DNA from: JAYSRU01 sp043720875
Lineage (GTDB): Bacteria > Bacteroidota > Bacteroidia > Flavobacteriales_D > Crocinitomicaceae
Direction: 5' to 3'
DNA: 12,550 nucleotides
NCBI GenBank assembly: GCA_043720875.1
Contig: JAYSRU010000152.1
Location: 1 to 12,550, forward strand
Numbering within the stretch: the stretch's first letter is position 1; every line of letters starts with the position of its first letter. Both the position numbers and the translations under genes were made by a program. The notes under the pieces were generated by a model. That model worked only from the letters and a program-made list of their open reading frames with translations, was not told where the DNA came from and made no database searches. Shown here piece after piece: positions 1 to 7,058 of this stretch.

Positions 1-733
1 TTCCATTGGAGATGAACCTTTACAATTATATCAAGATTTTGGAACAACTACCACCATCGCTGTCTGTGAAAAAAGAGTAGTTGGAATGCAACAACTTGAA
101 TTGATTTGCGCAAAAAATACTTGCGTATTATTAGACGATGCTTTTCAACACCGCTGGTTAAAACCAAGTAAATCAATCTTACTTACAACTTTTCAAGATC
201 CTTTTTTTAATGACTTCATGTTGCCTTCAGGTCGCTTGAGAGAATTTAGTTCAGGAGCGAATAGAGCCAATGCCATTATAGTTACGAAGTGTCCGAGTGA
301 TTTATCGCAATTTCATAAAACAGAATACCTAAATAAACTAGAAAAATATTCAGTTCCTGTTTTCTTTTCGAGCATCGTTTACAAACCCTTGCAGGCATTA
401 ACTTTAATTGTAGAACAAGATCCAGAACATATAATTTTAGTGAGCGCAATTGGCAACGCATCACCACTAATCAAACACCTCGAACAAAGAGCACCAGTTA
501 GCCCTATTAATTTTCCGGATCATCATAGTTTTACATTGGATGATTTAATGAAGATTCACCAAAAATACACTACTTTTACCGAGCAAAAAACAATTATTGT
601 TTGTACACAAAAAGATTGGGTAAAACTTTCTGAAGCTCCATTAATGGAACACCTTAAAGAATACCCATGGTACTGCCAATACATTGGAATTGAACTAGAT
701 AATGAACAAGAATTTAATAAAATATTAAAATAA
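1..733 (+). CDS. lpxK: Tetraacyldisaccharide 4'-kinase LpxK, 5'-truncated by the window edge
   Basis: Phosphorylates the 4' position of the lipid A disaccharide at the cytoplasmic face of the inner membrane, a late step of lipid A synthesis. The frame is open from base 2 to the stop at 731-733 (243 visible codons), so the ATG at 86 is internal. Family motifs seen: IGDEP at visible residues 2-6, LDDAFQHR (Walker B-like, about 44-51), LPSGRLRE (about 75-82), NAIIVTKCP (about 90-98) and FPDHHSF (about 171-177). As I recall from the Aquifex enzyme, the Asp of GDEP and a His of the DHH motif are catalytic. The N-terminal P-loop and membrane helix lie upstream of the window; full-length enzymes are about 330-350 residues. 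Only one base separates it from the phosphorylase gene, so they are probably cotranscribed. Confidence 0.96.
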   Translation, partial: SIGDEPLQLYQDFGTTTTIAVCEKRVVGMQQLELICAKNTCVLLDDAFQHRWLKPSKSILLTTFQDPFFNDFMLPSGRLREFSSGANRANAIIVTKCPSDLSQFHKTEYLNKLEKYSVPVFFSSIVYKPLQALTLIVEQDPEHIILVSAIGNASPLIKHLEQRAPVSPINFPDHHSFTLDDLMKIHQKYTTFTEQKTIIVCTQKDWVKLSEAPLMEHLKEYPWYCQYIGIELDNEQEFNKILK

Positions 734-734
734 C

Positions 735-1547
735 ATGCTTACACAATTCAAAGAATCTGTTGCTTATATAGAAAGCAAAACAACTGTAAAACCAGAAATT
801 GGGATTATTCTAGGAACTGGACTTGGTGGATTAGTAAAAGAAATTGAAATTGAAACGGAGATTTCTTATGCGGATATTCCACATTTCCCTGTATCAACGG
901 TCGAAAGTCATTCAGGAAAATTGATTTTTGGTACCCTAGGTGGTAAAAAAATAATTGCAATGCAAGGTCGATTTCATTTTTACGAAGGGTACGATATGCA
1001 ACAAGTCACCTTCCCGGTAAGAGTCATGAAGCTTTTAGGTATTAAAAAATTGTTTGTCTCTAATGCTTCGGGAGGAATGAACCCAGAATTTGAAGTGGGT
1101 GAAATCATGATTCTGAACGATCACATCAATTTATTCCCCGTTCATCCGTTAGTAGGAAAAAACTTTGATGAATTAGGTCCTCGTTTTCCAGACATGAGTG
1201 AGCCTTATGATTTATCTATGATTGCATTGGCACAAGTTATTGCTGTAGAAAATAATATTAAAGTGAGTACAGGAACTTATGTTGGTCTTACTGGTCCCAC
1301 GTTAGAAACACCTGCAGAATACGGTTATGTGCGTGCTATTGGTGGCGATGCAGTTGGTATGAGTACAGTACCAGAAGTAATTGTAGCAAGACACATGGAA
1401 ATACCCACATTTGCAATTTCAATCATTACAGACCTTGGGGTTCCTGGCAAAATTAAAAAAGTATCCTTGGAAGATGTTATAGCAGTTGCCTCACGTCAAG
1501 AGCCAAAGATGACCATCATTATGAAGGAATTAATTTCAAGAATTTAA
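735..1547 (+). CDS. punA: Purine nucleoside phosphorylase, trimeric PNP/MTAP superfamily
   Basis: Cleaves purine ribonucleosides with phosphate to free base and ribose 1-phosphate (purine salvage, cytoplasm). At 270 residues it has the usual length. Motifs seen: phosphate loop GTGLGG (27-32), HSGK (59-62), QGRFHFYEGY (77-86), SNASGGM (109-115), TGPTLETPAEY (186-196) and GMSTVPEVIVARH (208-220). Aligned by eye to human PNP, E191 matches the purine-binding Glu201 and M209 matches Met219, but D233 replaces Asn243 and L245 probably replaces His257. These two changes resemble methylthioadenosine phosphorylase, so the preferred nucleoside may not be inosine/guanosine. The start lies one base after the lpxK stop and there is no Shine-Dalgarno. 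The family is certain; the punA symbol is the family default and the exact specificity is open. Confidence 0.93.
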   Translation: MLTQFKESVAYIESKTTVKPEIGIILGTGLGGLVKEIEIETEISYADIPHFPVSTVESHSGKLIFGTLGGKKIIAMQGRFHFYEGYDMQQVTFPVRVMKLLGIKKLFVSNASGGMNPEFEVGEIMILNDHINLFPVHPLVGKNFDELGPRFPDMSEPYDLSMIALAQVIAVENNIKVSTGTYVGLTGPTLETPAEYGYVRAIGGDAVGMSTVPEVIVARHMEIPTFAISIITDLGVPGKIKKVSLEDVIAVASRQEPKMTIIMKELISRI

Positions 1548-1592
1548 GTAACTTCGTTTGCCCAACTATATAAAATACTTTTACAGTACATA

Positions 1593-3059
1593 ATGAGTTT
1601 AGATCAATCAATATTAGATAAATACGAACCAGTAATTGGATTGGAAGTTCACGCCCAAATGCTTACGAATACAAAAGCATACTCTAACGATGTCAATGAG
1701 TACGGAGCGCAACCCAATACCAATATTAGTGCAATAACACTTGGTCATCCTGGTACTTTACCTAAGATGAACGAACGCACCATTCAATATGCTATTAAAT
1801 TAGGATTAGCACTCGGATGTGACATTGCGCCGGATCAACATTTTGCGCGTAAAAATTATTTTTATCCCGATTTACCTAAAGGTTATCAAATAACTCAAGA
1901 TACGACACCTATTTGCACGGGTGGAAATGTGATCATAAAGCAAGAAGATGGAACTGAAAAAACTATCGCTATCACTCGTATTCACATGGAAGAAGATGCA
2001 GGGAAAAGCATCCATGATGTGGATGTAATTGATACACTTGTAGATTTGAACCGCGCTGGAACACCTCTTTTAGAAATTGTTACTGAACCTGAGTTAAGAA
2101 GCTCGCAAGAAGCCTATTCCTATTTAACTGAAGTAAGAAAACTTTTAAGATACCTTGAAATTTGTGACGGTAACATGGAAGAAGGATCTATGCGATGTGA
2201 TGCGAATGTCTCGGTCAGATTAAAAGGTGCGCCGGAATTTGGCGTGAAGGTAGAAGTAAAAAACATGAACTCGATTCGTAACGTTCAACGTGCGATTGAA
2301 TTTGAAATAGTGCGTCAAATCACAGCGATTGAGTCAGGTGTTCAGCTTTTTCAAGAGTCACGTGCTTATGACGCATTGAAAAACATAACCATTGGAATGC
2401 GTTCCAAAGAAGCAGCAAATGATTACAGGTATTTCCCTGAACCAGATTTACAACCCATTCACGTAGGACAGGAACAAATTGCTGCGATTCATGAACAGAT
2501 GCCTGCATTACCCAGAGACTTGTATCTAAAATATACGAACGAATTTAAACTTTCGGAATATGATGCAACCATTCTTATCGATTCGAAAGCTATTTGCCTC
2601 TATTACGAAGAGATTATAAAGCACACCAAAAACTATAAGCAAGCAGCCAATTGGTTAATGGGAGACGTAAAATCATACATCAACCAACGCGCCATTGAAA
2701 TTTCAGAATTTCCGTTGTCGGCTGATAAAATTGCGCGCCTAGTTGAAATAATTACTGAAGGAAAAATTTCAAATAACGTTGCTAGCCAACAAGTTTTTCC
2801 TGCTATGCTGCTAGAACCAACAAAAGATCCATTAGAAATTGCAACTGCCCTGAATGTAATCACAGCAGATAACTCTGATGAAATAATTGCCATTATTGGG
2901 CAAATACTTATTGAAAATCCTTCAGAAACGTCGCGATTTAGAGCTGGTGAAAAGCAATTAACCGGATTCTTTATGGGTAAATTAATGAAGGCATCCAATG
3001 GAAAAGCTGATCCAAAAACTGCTAATAAACTAATGATTAGCGCTTTAGAAAAAAACTAA
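1593..3059 (+). CDS. gatB: Aspartyl/glutamyl-tRNA(Asn/Gln) amidotransferase subunit B
   Basis: Subunit of the GatCAB complex, which phosphorylates and then amidates misacylated Glu-tRNA(Gln) and/or Asp-tRNA(Asn). At 488 residues it is close to the family length of about 475-480. Motifs seen: GLEVHAQ (16-22, with probable metal ligands E18 and H20), ARKNYFYPDLPKGYQI (85-100), MEEDAGKS (132-139), VDLNRAGTPLLEIVTEPE (150-167), GNMEEGSMRCDANVSVR (193-209), EVKNMNS (221-227) and DYRYFPEPDLQP (277-288). The C-terminal region from about 330 is the helical GatB/YqeY domain that contacts tRNA. The neighbouring genes are not gatA or gatC, which is common because gat genes are often dispersed. It is followed after 2 nt by a thioredoxin lipoprotein gene, so the two are probably cotranscribed. 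The 45-nt gap upstream shows no convincing promoter or terminator. Confidence 0.98.
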   Translation: MSLDQSILDKYEPVIGLEVHAQMLTNTKAYSNDVNEYGAQPNTNISAITLGHPGTLPKMNERTIQYAIKLGLALGCDIAPDQHFARKNYFYPDLPKGYQITQDTTPICTGGNVIIKQEDGTEKTIAITRIHMEEDAGKSIHDVDVIDTLVDLNRAGTPLLEIVTEPELRSSQEAYSYLTEVRKLLRYLEICDGNMEEGSMRCDANVSVRLKGAPEFGVKVEVKNMNSIRNVQRAIEFEIVRQITAIESGVQLFQESRAYDALKNITIGMRSKEAANDYRYFPEPDLQPIHVGQEQIAAIHEQMPALPRDLYLKYTNEFKLSEYDATILIDSKAICLYYEEIIKHTKNYKQAANWLMGDVKSYINQRAIEISEFPLSADKIARLVEIITEGKISNNVASQQVFPAMLLEPTKDPLEIATALNVITADNSDEIIAIIGQILIENPSETSRFRAGEKQLTGFFMGKLMKASNGKADPKTANKLMISALEKN

Positions 3060-3061
3060 TT

Positions 3062-4240
3062 ATGAAAAAATTGATTCACTTATCTTGCATCGTTGCTATA
3101 CTCCTATTTACTTCGTGTAACTCTGCTGAAACGACTGTAGAAAAAGAAGTAATTTCGGAAAAAGCTACACCAAATGTATGGATTAAAGGTAATGTTGCTG
3201 GGGGAAATAATAACACCCTAATTTTAGAGCAATATACACAACAAGGGCCTATTGTCTTGGAAAACGTAACGTGTGACAAGGAGGGTAATTACGCAATAAA
3301 TACATCCATTACATCCGTTGGGATTTTTCAATTACGCTTAAATAACAACGATACAAAAGTTGTGACTTTTACAATGGCACCTAATGATAAAGTTTCTATT
3401 ACTTCATCGCCAGATGGATTTGAGCGCAACACTAGATTTAACGGAACTAGTTGGAGCCAAAGTCTGAATAAGTTTTATGAATTGATGGAAACTTTCATGG
3501 CAAAGAAAAATGAAATTGAGTTGAGTAAAACTTTATCTCCTGATCAAAAGTTAAAAGCAACTACTGCAGCCATTGAACCTATTACTGCTTTTGCTAAAGA
3601 ATCAGCGATTAAAGATCCAAAAAACCTCAGCAATTTAATGTTATCTTCCCTGTTAATGCCTTCACAAGATATCTCTTCTTGGGATGCATCAAATTTGGAG
3701 TTATTAAAACGCGTTGAGAAAGAGCTTTGTTTGATTGACAACACGTCAATATCAATAATCAATCTGTCTTCACAAATTCGCCAGATTGAAGCGATGTCAG
3801 CTCCTGCTGCAGCATCAACTGAAAATTCGAAAGCACCTGACTTCACACTCAATACACCAGCTGGAAAACCATTATCCTTATCTTCATTGAAAGGTAACGT
3901 TGTACTTATTGATTTTTGGGCTTCATGGTGTAGACCTTGTAGGGCAGCAAATCCAGAAGTTGTGGCACTTTATGCTAAATATAAAAACAAGAAATTTACA
4001 GTTTTAAGCGTTTCTTTAGACAGCGATCTAGAAAGTTGGAAAAAAGCGATTGCTTCCGACGGACTAATCTGGCCAAATCACGTGAGTGACTTAAAACAAT
4101 GGGACACACCCATGACACAATTGTATAACTTCAATTCAATTCCTCATACTGTTTTAGTTGATAAATCAGGTAACATTATTGGAAATGATTTGCGTGGTGC
4201 AGCTTTGGAACAAAAATTGATAGCAGCGTTAAAAAATTAA
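3062..4240 (+). CDS. TlpA/ResA-like thioredoxin lipoprotein with N-terminal DUF4369-like domain
   Basis: Exported thiol-disulfide oxidoreductase. The N-terminus has a lysine start, a hydrophobic core and a lipobox ending TSC at residue 19, so it is probably a diacylated lipoprotein. Residues about 38-115 resemble the DUF4369 beta domain that precedes thioredoxin domains in Bacteroidota. A helical linker (about 130-245) follows, then an AhpC/TSA-Redoxin-type thioredoxin fold (about 258-390). The active site is WCRPC (289-293, Cys290/Cys293) and the cis-proline is in SIPHT (P361). The role, such as cytochrome c maturation or general periplasmic disulfide reduction, cannot be read from context. 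The next gene is a paralogue. The start 2 nt after gatB implies cotranscription. Confidence 0.92.
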   Translation: MKKLIHLSCIVAILLFTSCNSAETTVEKEVISEKATPNVWIKGNVAGGNNNTLILEQYTQQGPIVLENVTCDKEGNYAINTSITSVGIFQLRLNNNDTKVVTFTMAPNDKVSITSSPDGFERNTRFNGTSWSQSLNKFYELMETFMAKKNEIELSKTLSPDQKLKATTAAIEPITAFAKESAIKDPKNLSNLMLSSLLMPSQDISSWDASNLELLKRVEKELCLIDNTSISIINLSSQIRQIEAMSAPAAASTENSKAPDFTLNTPAGKPLSLSSLKGNVVLIDFWASWCRPCRAANPEVVALYAKYKNKKFTVLSVSLDSDLESWKKAIASDGLIWPNHVSDLKQWDTPMTQLYNFNSIPHTVLVDKSGNIIGNDLRGAALEQKLIAALKN

Positions 4241-4242
4241 TA

Positions 4243-4272
4243 TTTCGACACTTGTGTTGAGCAGCGTCGAAA
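4243..4272. repeat. 30-nt intergenic palindrome resembling a dispersed Bacteroidota repeat
   Basis: TTTCGAC (4243-4249) pairs perfectly with GTCGAAA (4266-4272) around a 16-nt loop that contains TTGAGC. There is no T-run after it, so it is not a typical intrinsic terminator. The combination of TTGAGC and GTCGAAA resembles short dispersed intergenic repeats that I recall from flavobacterial genomes; copy number here cannot be seen. In RNA it would put a hairpin between the two paralogous thioredoxin cistrons and could act on mRNA processing. Confidence 0.55.
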
Positions 4273-4306
4273 CAAACTCAATAACAATTTCTATAACTAA
4301 ATACTT

Positions 4307-5425
4307 ATGAAAAAAATAATTGTCATTCTTTATGTTACGTGTTTCGCTATTAATGTAAACGCTCAAAGTTTTGAAGCCAATGTAAGCGGAATGTTATTTA
4401 ATACCGAGTCAGATTCAGTATTCATATCACAGTTTTACGGTCAAGGTTACAAAAATTTTATTGGCGCTAAACTGAATAAAAAGGGAGAATATAATTTAAA
4501 GGGTACTTTACCTGTAGGTGATTACTACGTTTTTAGAACTGGAAAAAATACGCATGTCAATTTAATCATTTCGGACAAAACTCCAATCAAAGTGCACGGA
4601 GACGGTAAAAATATTGCAAATTCTAGTAATATTATTGGTTCTGATGCTTCAGTTAATTTAAGAGCCTATATTAATCAACAAGGACTTTACAATCAAAAGA
4701 AAGACAGTGTTATTGCTATGATGAAGCAAGACCCAACACGTCAAAAGGAATTAGACCAATCATTTCAAACTACGTATTATCAATTTCAAGCAACTCGCCA
4801 AAGTTTTGTTCAAAACAACCCTAACTCTCCAGCACTAATTGCTTGTTTATCCTCTTTCGATATCAACACGGAATTTGATCAGTATGAAAGCATAATGCTT
4901 CAACTAAAAACTGGTTTTAGTCAATCTCCTTCTGTCCAACAAATGTTGGCTCAATATGAGAATTTCAAAAAGCAAAAAGAAATGCAACAATTAATTGCTA
5001 TTGGTAAACCAGCTCCTGAAATTGAATTACAAAATCCCGATGGAAAAACGATTAAACTTTCTGAGTTAAAAGGTAAAGTTGTATTAGTTGATTTTTGGGC
5101 ATCATGGTGTAAGCCTTGTAGAAACGCTAACCCTGGCGTGGTGAAAATGTATGAAAAATATAAAGACCAAGGGTTTACGGTTTACAGCGTTTCATTAGAT
5201 AGCGACAAGGCAGCATGGGTAAAAGCAATAGCTGCAGACAAATTATCTTGGCCAAATCATGTGATTGATGTTAAAAACACTGCTGCTCCATCTGCGGGTT
5301 CAATATACGGTGCGCAATACATTCCTTATACTGTTTTGATTGACGCCAATGGAATAATCGTTGATGTTAATACAAAAGGTGACCCGTTGTATGACTTAAT
5401 TACAAAAACTGTCGAAAAGAAATAA
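4307..5425 (+). CDS. TlpA/ResA-like periplasmic thioredoxin, paralogue of the preceding gene
   Basis: Exported thiol-disulfide oxidoreductase of 372 residues. The signal peptide (about 1-19) ends NVNA before Gln20 and lacks a lipobox Cys, so it is probably soluble periplasmic, unlike its neighbour. Residues about 22-100 form a DUF4369-like beta domain, about 125-230 a Gln-rich helical linker, and about 232-372 the thioredoxin fold. The active site is WCKPC (267-271, Cys268/Cys271) and the cis-proline is in YIPYT (P340). Its thioredoxin domain matches the previous protein closely: both share DFWASWC, SVSLDSD and WPNHV. The N-terminal halves are far less alike. Its stop codon overlaps the next start (TAATG), suggesting translational coupling with the phosphoesterase. 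Confidence 0.92.
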   Translation: MKKIIVILYVTCFAINVNAQSFEANVSGMLFNTESDSVFISQFYGQGYKNFIGAKLNKKGEYNLKGTLPVGDYYVFRTGKNTHVNLIISDKTPIKVHGDGKNIANSSNIIGSDASVNLRAYINQQGLYNQKKDSVIAMMKQDPTRQKELDQSFQTTYYQFQATRQSFVQNNPNSPALIACLSSFDINTEFDQYESIMLQLKTGFSQSPSVQQMLAQYENFKKQKEMQQLIAIGKPAPEIELQNPDGKTIKLSELKGKVVLVDFWASWCKPCRNANPGVVKMYEKYKDQGFTVYSVSLDSDKAAWVKAIAADKLSWPNHVIDVKNTAAPSAGSIYGAQYIPYTVLIDANGIIVDVNTKGDPLYDLITKTVEKK

Positions 5426-6180
5426 TGCAGCTTCAGCCTGGTAAAAAAATATATTTTGCTTCTGACTTTCATTTAGGCGTTCCAACGCATGCCAAAAGTT
5501 TAGTACGCGAACGTGAAATTATTCGTTGGCTGGATAGCATAAAAAGTGATGCAGCAGAATTATTTCTGGTTGGAGATTTGTTCGATTATTGGTTTGAATA
5601 CAAAACCGTCGTACCGAAAGGCTACGTAAGGTTTCTTGGGAAAATTGCCGAATTCATTGATGCGGGTATTCCTGTACATGTTTTTACAGGCAATCACGAC
5701 ATGTGGATGTTCGATTACCTCAAAACTGAAATAGGTGTTGAATTATATAGATCCTCTATTGTACGCACATGGAATGATAAGAAAATAATGATTGGACATG
5801 GCGATGGATTAGGTCCTGGAGATCAAGGATATAAGTTTATCAAAAAGATATTTTCAAATCGATTCTTTCAGTGGTGTTTTGCACGACTTCATCCAAACTT
5901 AGGCATAGCATTAATGCGTTATTTTAGCCGTCGATCTCGTGCCTCTTCAGGAAAATCGGATGAGATCTATTTAGGGGATGATAAAGAATTTCTGGTTCAA
6001 TATTGTAAAGACACACTTAAAGCTGAACATTTCGATCATTTTGTTTTCGGGCATAGACATTTACCATTAGAAATTATGATTTCTGAACTAAGTAAATATA
6101 CCAATTTGGGTGAATGGTTGAACTATAAAACATACGCCGTTTTTGATGGTGAAATCCTTGAATTAAAAACGTTTTCGTAA
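5425..6180 (+). CDS. lpxH: UDP-2,3-diacylglucosamine diphosphatase-like metallophosphoesterase (LpxH family)
   Basis: Predicted to hydrolyse UDP-2,3-diacylglucosamine to lipid X and UMP at the cytoplasmic membrane, early in lipid A synthesis. Calcineurin-like motifs seen in 251 residues: SDFHLG (13-18, D14/H16), GDLFDYW (50-56, D51), GNHDMW (89-94, N90/H91), GHGDGLGPGDQGYK (124-137, H125) and FGHRH (208-212, H210/H212). These give a complete dinuclear metal site. The tail at 225-242 (YTNLGEWLNYKTYAVFDG) looks like the Bacteroidota version of the family. The third motif is GNHD rather than the GNRD of E. coli LpxH, so the substrate is assigned by family and context (lpxK in the same cluster), not proven. 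The start overlaps the previous stop by one base. Confidence 0.85.
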   Translation: MQLQPGKKIYFASDFHLGVPTHAKSLVREREIIRWLDSIKSDAAELFLVGDLFDYWFEYKTVVPKGYVRFLGKIAEFIDAGIPVHVFTGNHDMWMFDYLKTEIGVELYRSSIVRTWNDKKIMIGHGDGLGPGDQGYKFIKKIFSNRFFQWCFARLHPNLGIALMRYFSRRSRASSGKSDEIYLGDDKEFLVQYCKDTLKAEHFDHFVFGHRHLPLEIMISELSKYTNLGEWLNYKTYAVFDGEILELKTFS

Positions 6181-6345
6181 GCATTCAGTCGTGATATTTA
6201 GCTACACTTTTGGCATCATTTGTAGAAAATTAAAAAAAAAAGTATAGAATATTCATTAGAATACATATAATTTGAATTTTTTCAGTAATTTCGACCTAGT
6301 AATAGGATAATTAATAGAATATAGAATCCTGATTTTTAAAAACAT
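6181..6345 (+). promoter_or_regulatory. AT-rich leader of the RRM gene with repeated TAGAATA heptamers
   Basis: This 165-bp gap has no gene. It holds a run of ten A residues (6232-6241) and five heptamers fitting TAG[A/G]AT[A/C], starting at 6245, 6257, 6303, 6315 and 6322. The first two and the third/fourth form pairs with the same 12-bp spacing, and the pairs are 58 bp apart. Near-matches to the Bacteroidota -7 box TAnnTTTG occur around 6266-6274 and 6286-6293, but neither has a TTG at the right distance, so no promoter is called. It probably carries the promoter and 5' UTR of the RRM gene, because the upstream genes end here. Confidence 0.5.
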
Positions 6346-6960
6346 ATGACAAATATCTATGTAGCGCGCCTAGACTACGGCGTTACACAGCAGGAGTTGA
6401 GAGCATTATTTGCTCAATACGGAACAGTAACCAAGGCTTCTGTGGTAACTGACAAAGACACTGGAACTTCTAAAGGTTTCGGGTTCGTTGAAATGGAAAA
6501 TGACGCTGATGCTCAAAAGGCAATTAGTGAATTAAACGGTTCCACAGTAAATAATCGCGAGATTGTTGTGAAACAAGCGGAAGATCGTCCCGCAGGCGAA
6601 AGAAAACCATTTGTACCTGGTGGTGAACGTAAACCATTTGTACCAGGAGGAGAGCGTAAACCTTACACGCCTGGTGGATTTAACAGAGATTCAACCACAA
6701 CTTACAAACCAGACGGAACGGTTAAAAAAGTATTTACTGATGCCCCAAAACAGGCAGATTCAGCAAAGAAAAAAACCGAGGTTAAACTAAAGACTGCTGC
6801 AGACGGAAAAAAGGGCACCAAAATGGAAGCTTACAAAAAGTCTGGTAAAGCAAAGTTTGACAATGACGATGACGATGACGATGATTTCGATTATTCTAAC
6901 GCTAAAAGCTTCTATGAAGCTGATGACGATGGCGAAGAAGATGACGACGACGATAATTAA
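6346..6960 (+). CDS. RRM-domain RNA-binding protein with peptide repeat and acidic tail
   Basis: Single-stranded RNA binder of the small bacterial RRM family, probably acting after transcription in the cytoplasm. The RRM spans about residues 2-77, with RNP2 as NIYVARL (3-9) and RNP1 as KGFGFVEM (43-50), so the usual aromatic contacts are present (Y5, F45, F47). A disordered tail follows: three 9-residue units of the type GERKPFVPG (84-110), a Lys-rich linker (about 121-170), then an acidic end with seven consecutive Asp (174-180) and a final Asp/Glu-rich stretch (191-204). At 204 residues it is longer than plain bacterial RRM proteins of about 80-120. RNA targets are unknown. It is monocistronic, with its own leader and a strong terminator just after the stop. 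Confidence 0.93.
   Translation: MTNIYVARLDYGVTQQELRALFAQYGTVTKASVVTDKDTGTSKGFGFVEMENDADAQKAISELNGSTVNNREIVVKQAEDRPAGERKPFVPGGERKPFVPGGERKPYTPGGFNRDSTTTYKPDGTVKKVFTDAPKQADSAKKKTEVKLKTAADGKKGTKMEAYKKSGKAKFDNDDDDDDDFDYSNAKSFYEADDDGEEDDDDDN
6595..6675 (+). repeat. Three in-frame 27-bp tandem repeats (GERKPFVPG units)
   Basis: Units at 6595-6621, 6622-6648 and 6649-6675 encode G-E-R-K-P-[F/Y]-[V/T]-P-G. The first two are identical in protein but differ at synonymous positions, and the third has Y and T substitutions. This implies an older, selected duplication rather than a recent slippage event. The repeat forms a basic, Pro/Gly-rich spacer directly after the RRM. Confidence 0.9.
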
Positions 6961-6994
6961 AAAAAAGAGGGAAATATTATTTCCCTCTTTTTTT
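6961..6994. terminator. Bidirectional intrinsic terminator between convergent genes
   Basis: GAGGGAAAT (6967-6975) pairs with ATTTCCCTC (6979-6987) around a 3-nt loop. The stem extends with six A:T pairs (6961-6966 with 6988-6993). The T-run 6988-6994 serves the + strand RRM gene; the A-run 6961-6966 becomes a U-run for transcripts coming from the right. It begins immediately after the RRM stop codon. Confidence 0.93.
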
Positions 6995-7005
6995 GCATAT
7001 TAAAC

Positions 7006-7037
7006 AAAAAACCACCTACTTCAATAATAGATGGTTT
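7006..7037 (-). terminator. Intrinsic terminator of the small minus-strand gene
   Basis: Read on the minus strand, AAACCATCTA (7037 down to 7028) pairs with TAGGTGGTTT (7018 down to 7009), including one G:U wobble, with a 9-nt loop. Three more T residues follow (7008-7006). The wobble works only in minus-strand RNA; on the + strand that pair is C/A. It lies 21 bp past the stop of the minus-strand gene. Confidence 0.8.
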
Positions 7038-7058
7038 CCAATTTAAACTAAAGAATTT

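Noticed and set aside
86..88. ATG at 86 as the start of lpxK
   Set aside because: The same frame is open back to base 2 and encodes the conserved IGDEP motif upstream, so the true start is before the window.
1558..1583. Promoter TTG...TACTTTTA before gatB
   Set aside because: The spacing is 15 bp, shorter than the roughly 19 bp expected, and the -7 half lacks the final G. The gene is more simply read from the upstream transcript.
2320..2998. Minus-strand open frames within gatB
   Set aside because: They lie wholly inside a gene with full family motifs on the + strand and have no plausible protein pattern of their own.
6202..6225. CTACA/TGTAG hairpin after lpxH as a terminator
   Set aside because: The stem is only 5 bp with a 14-nt loop and is followed by A residues rather than T residues on the + strand, so it would not terminate the lpxH transcript.
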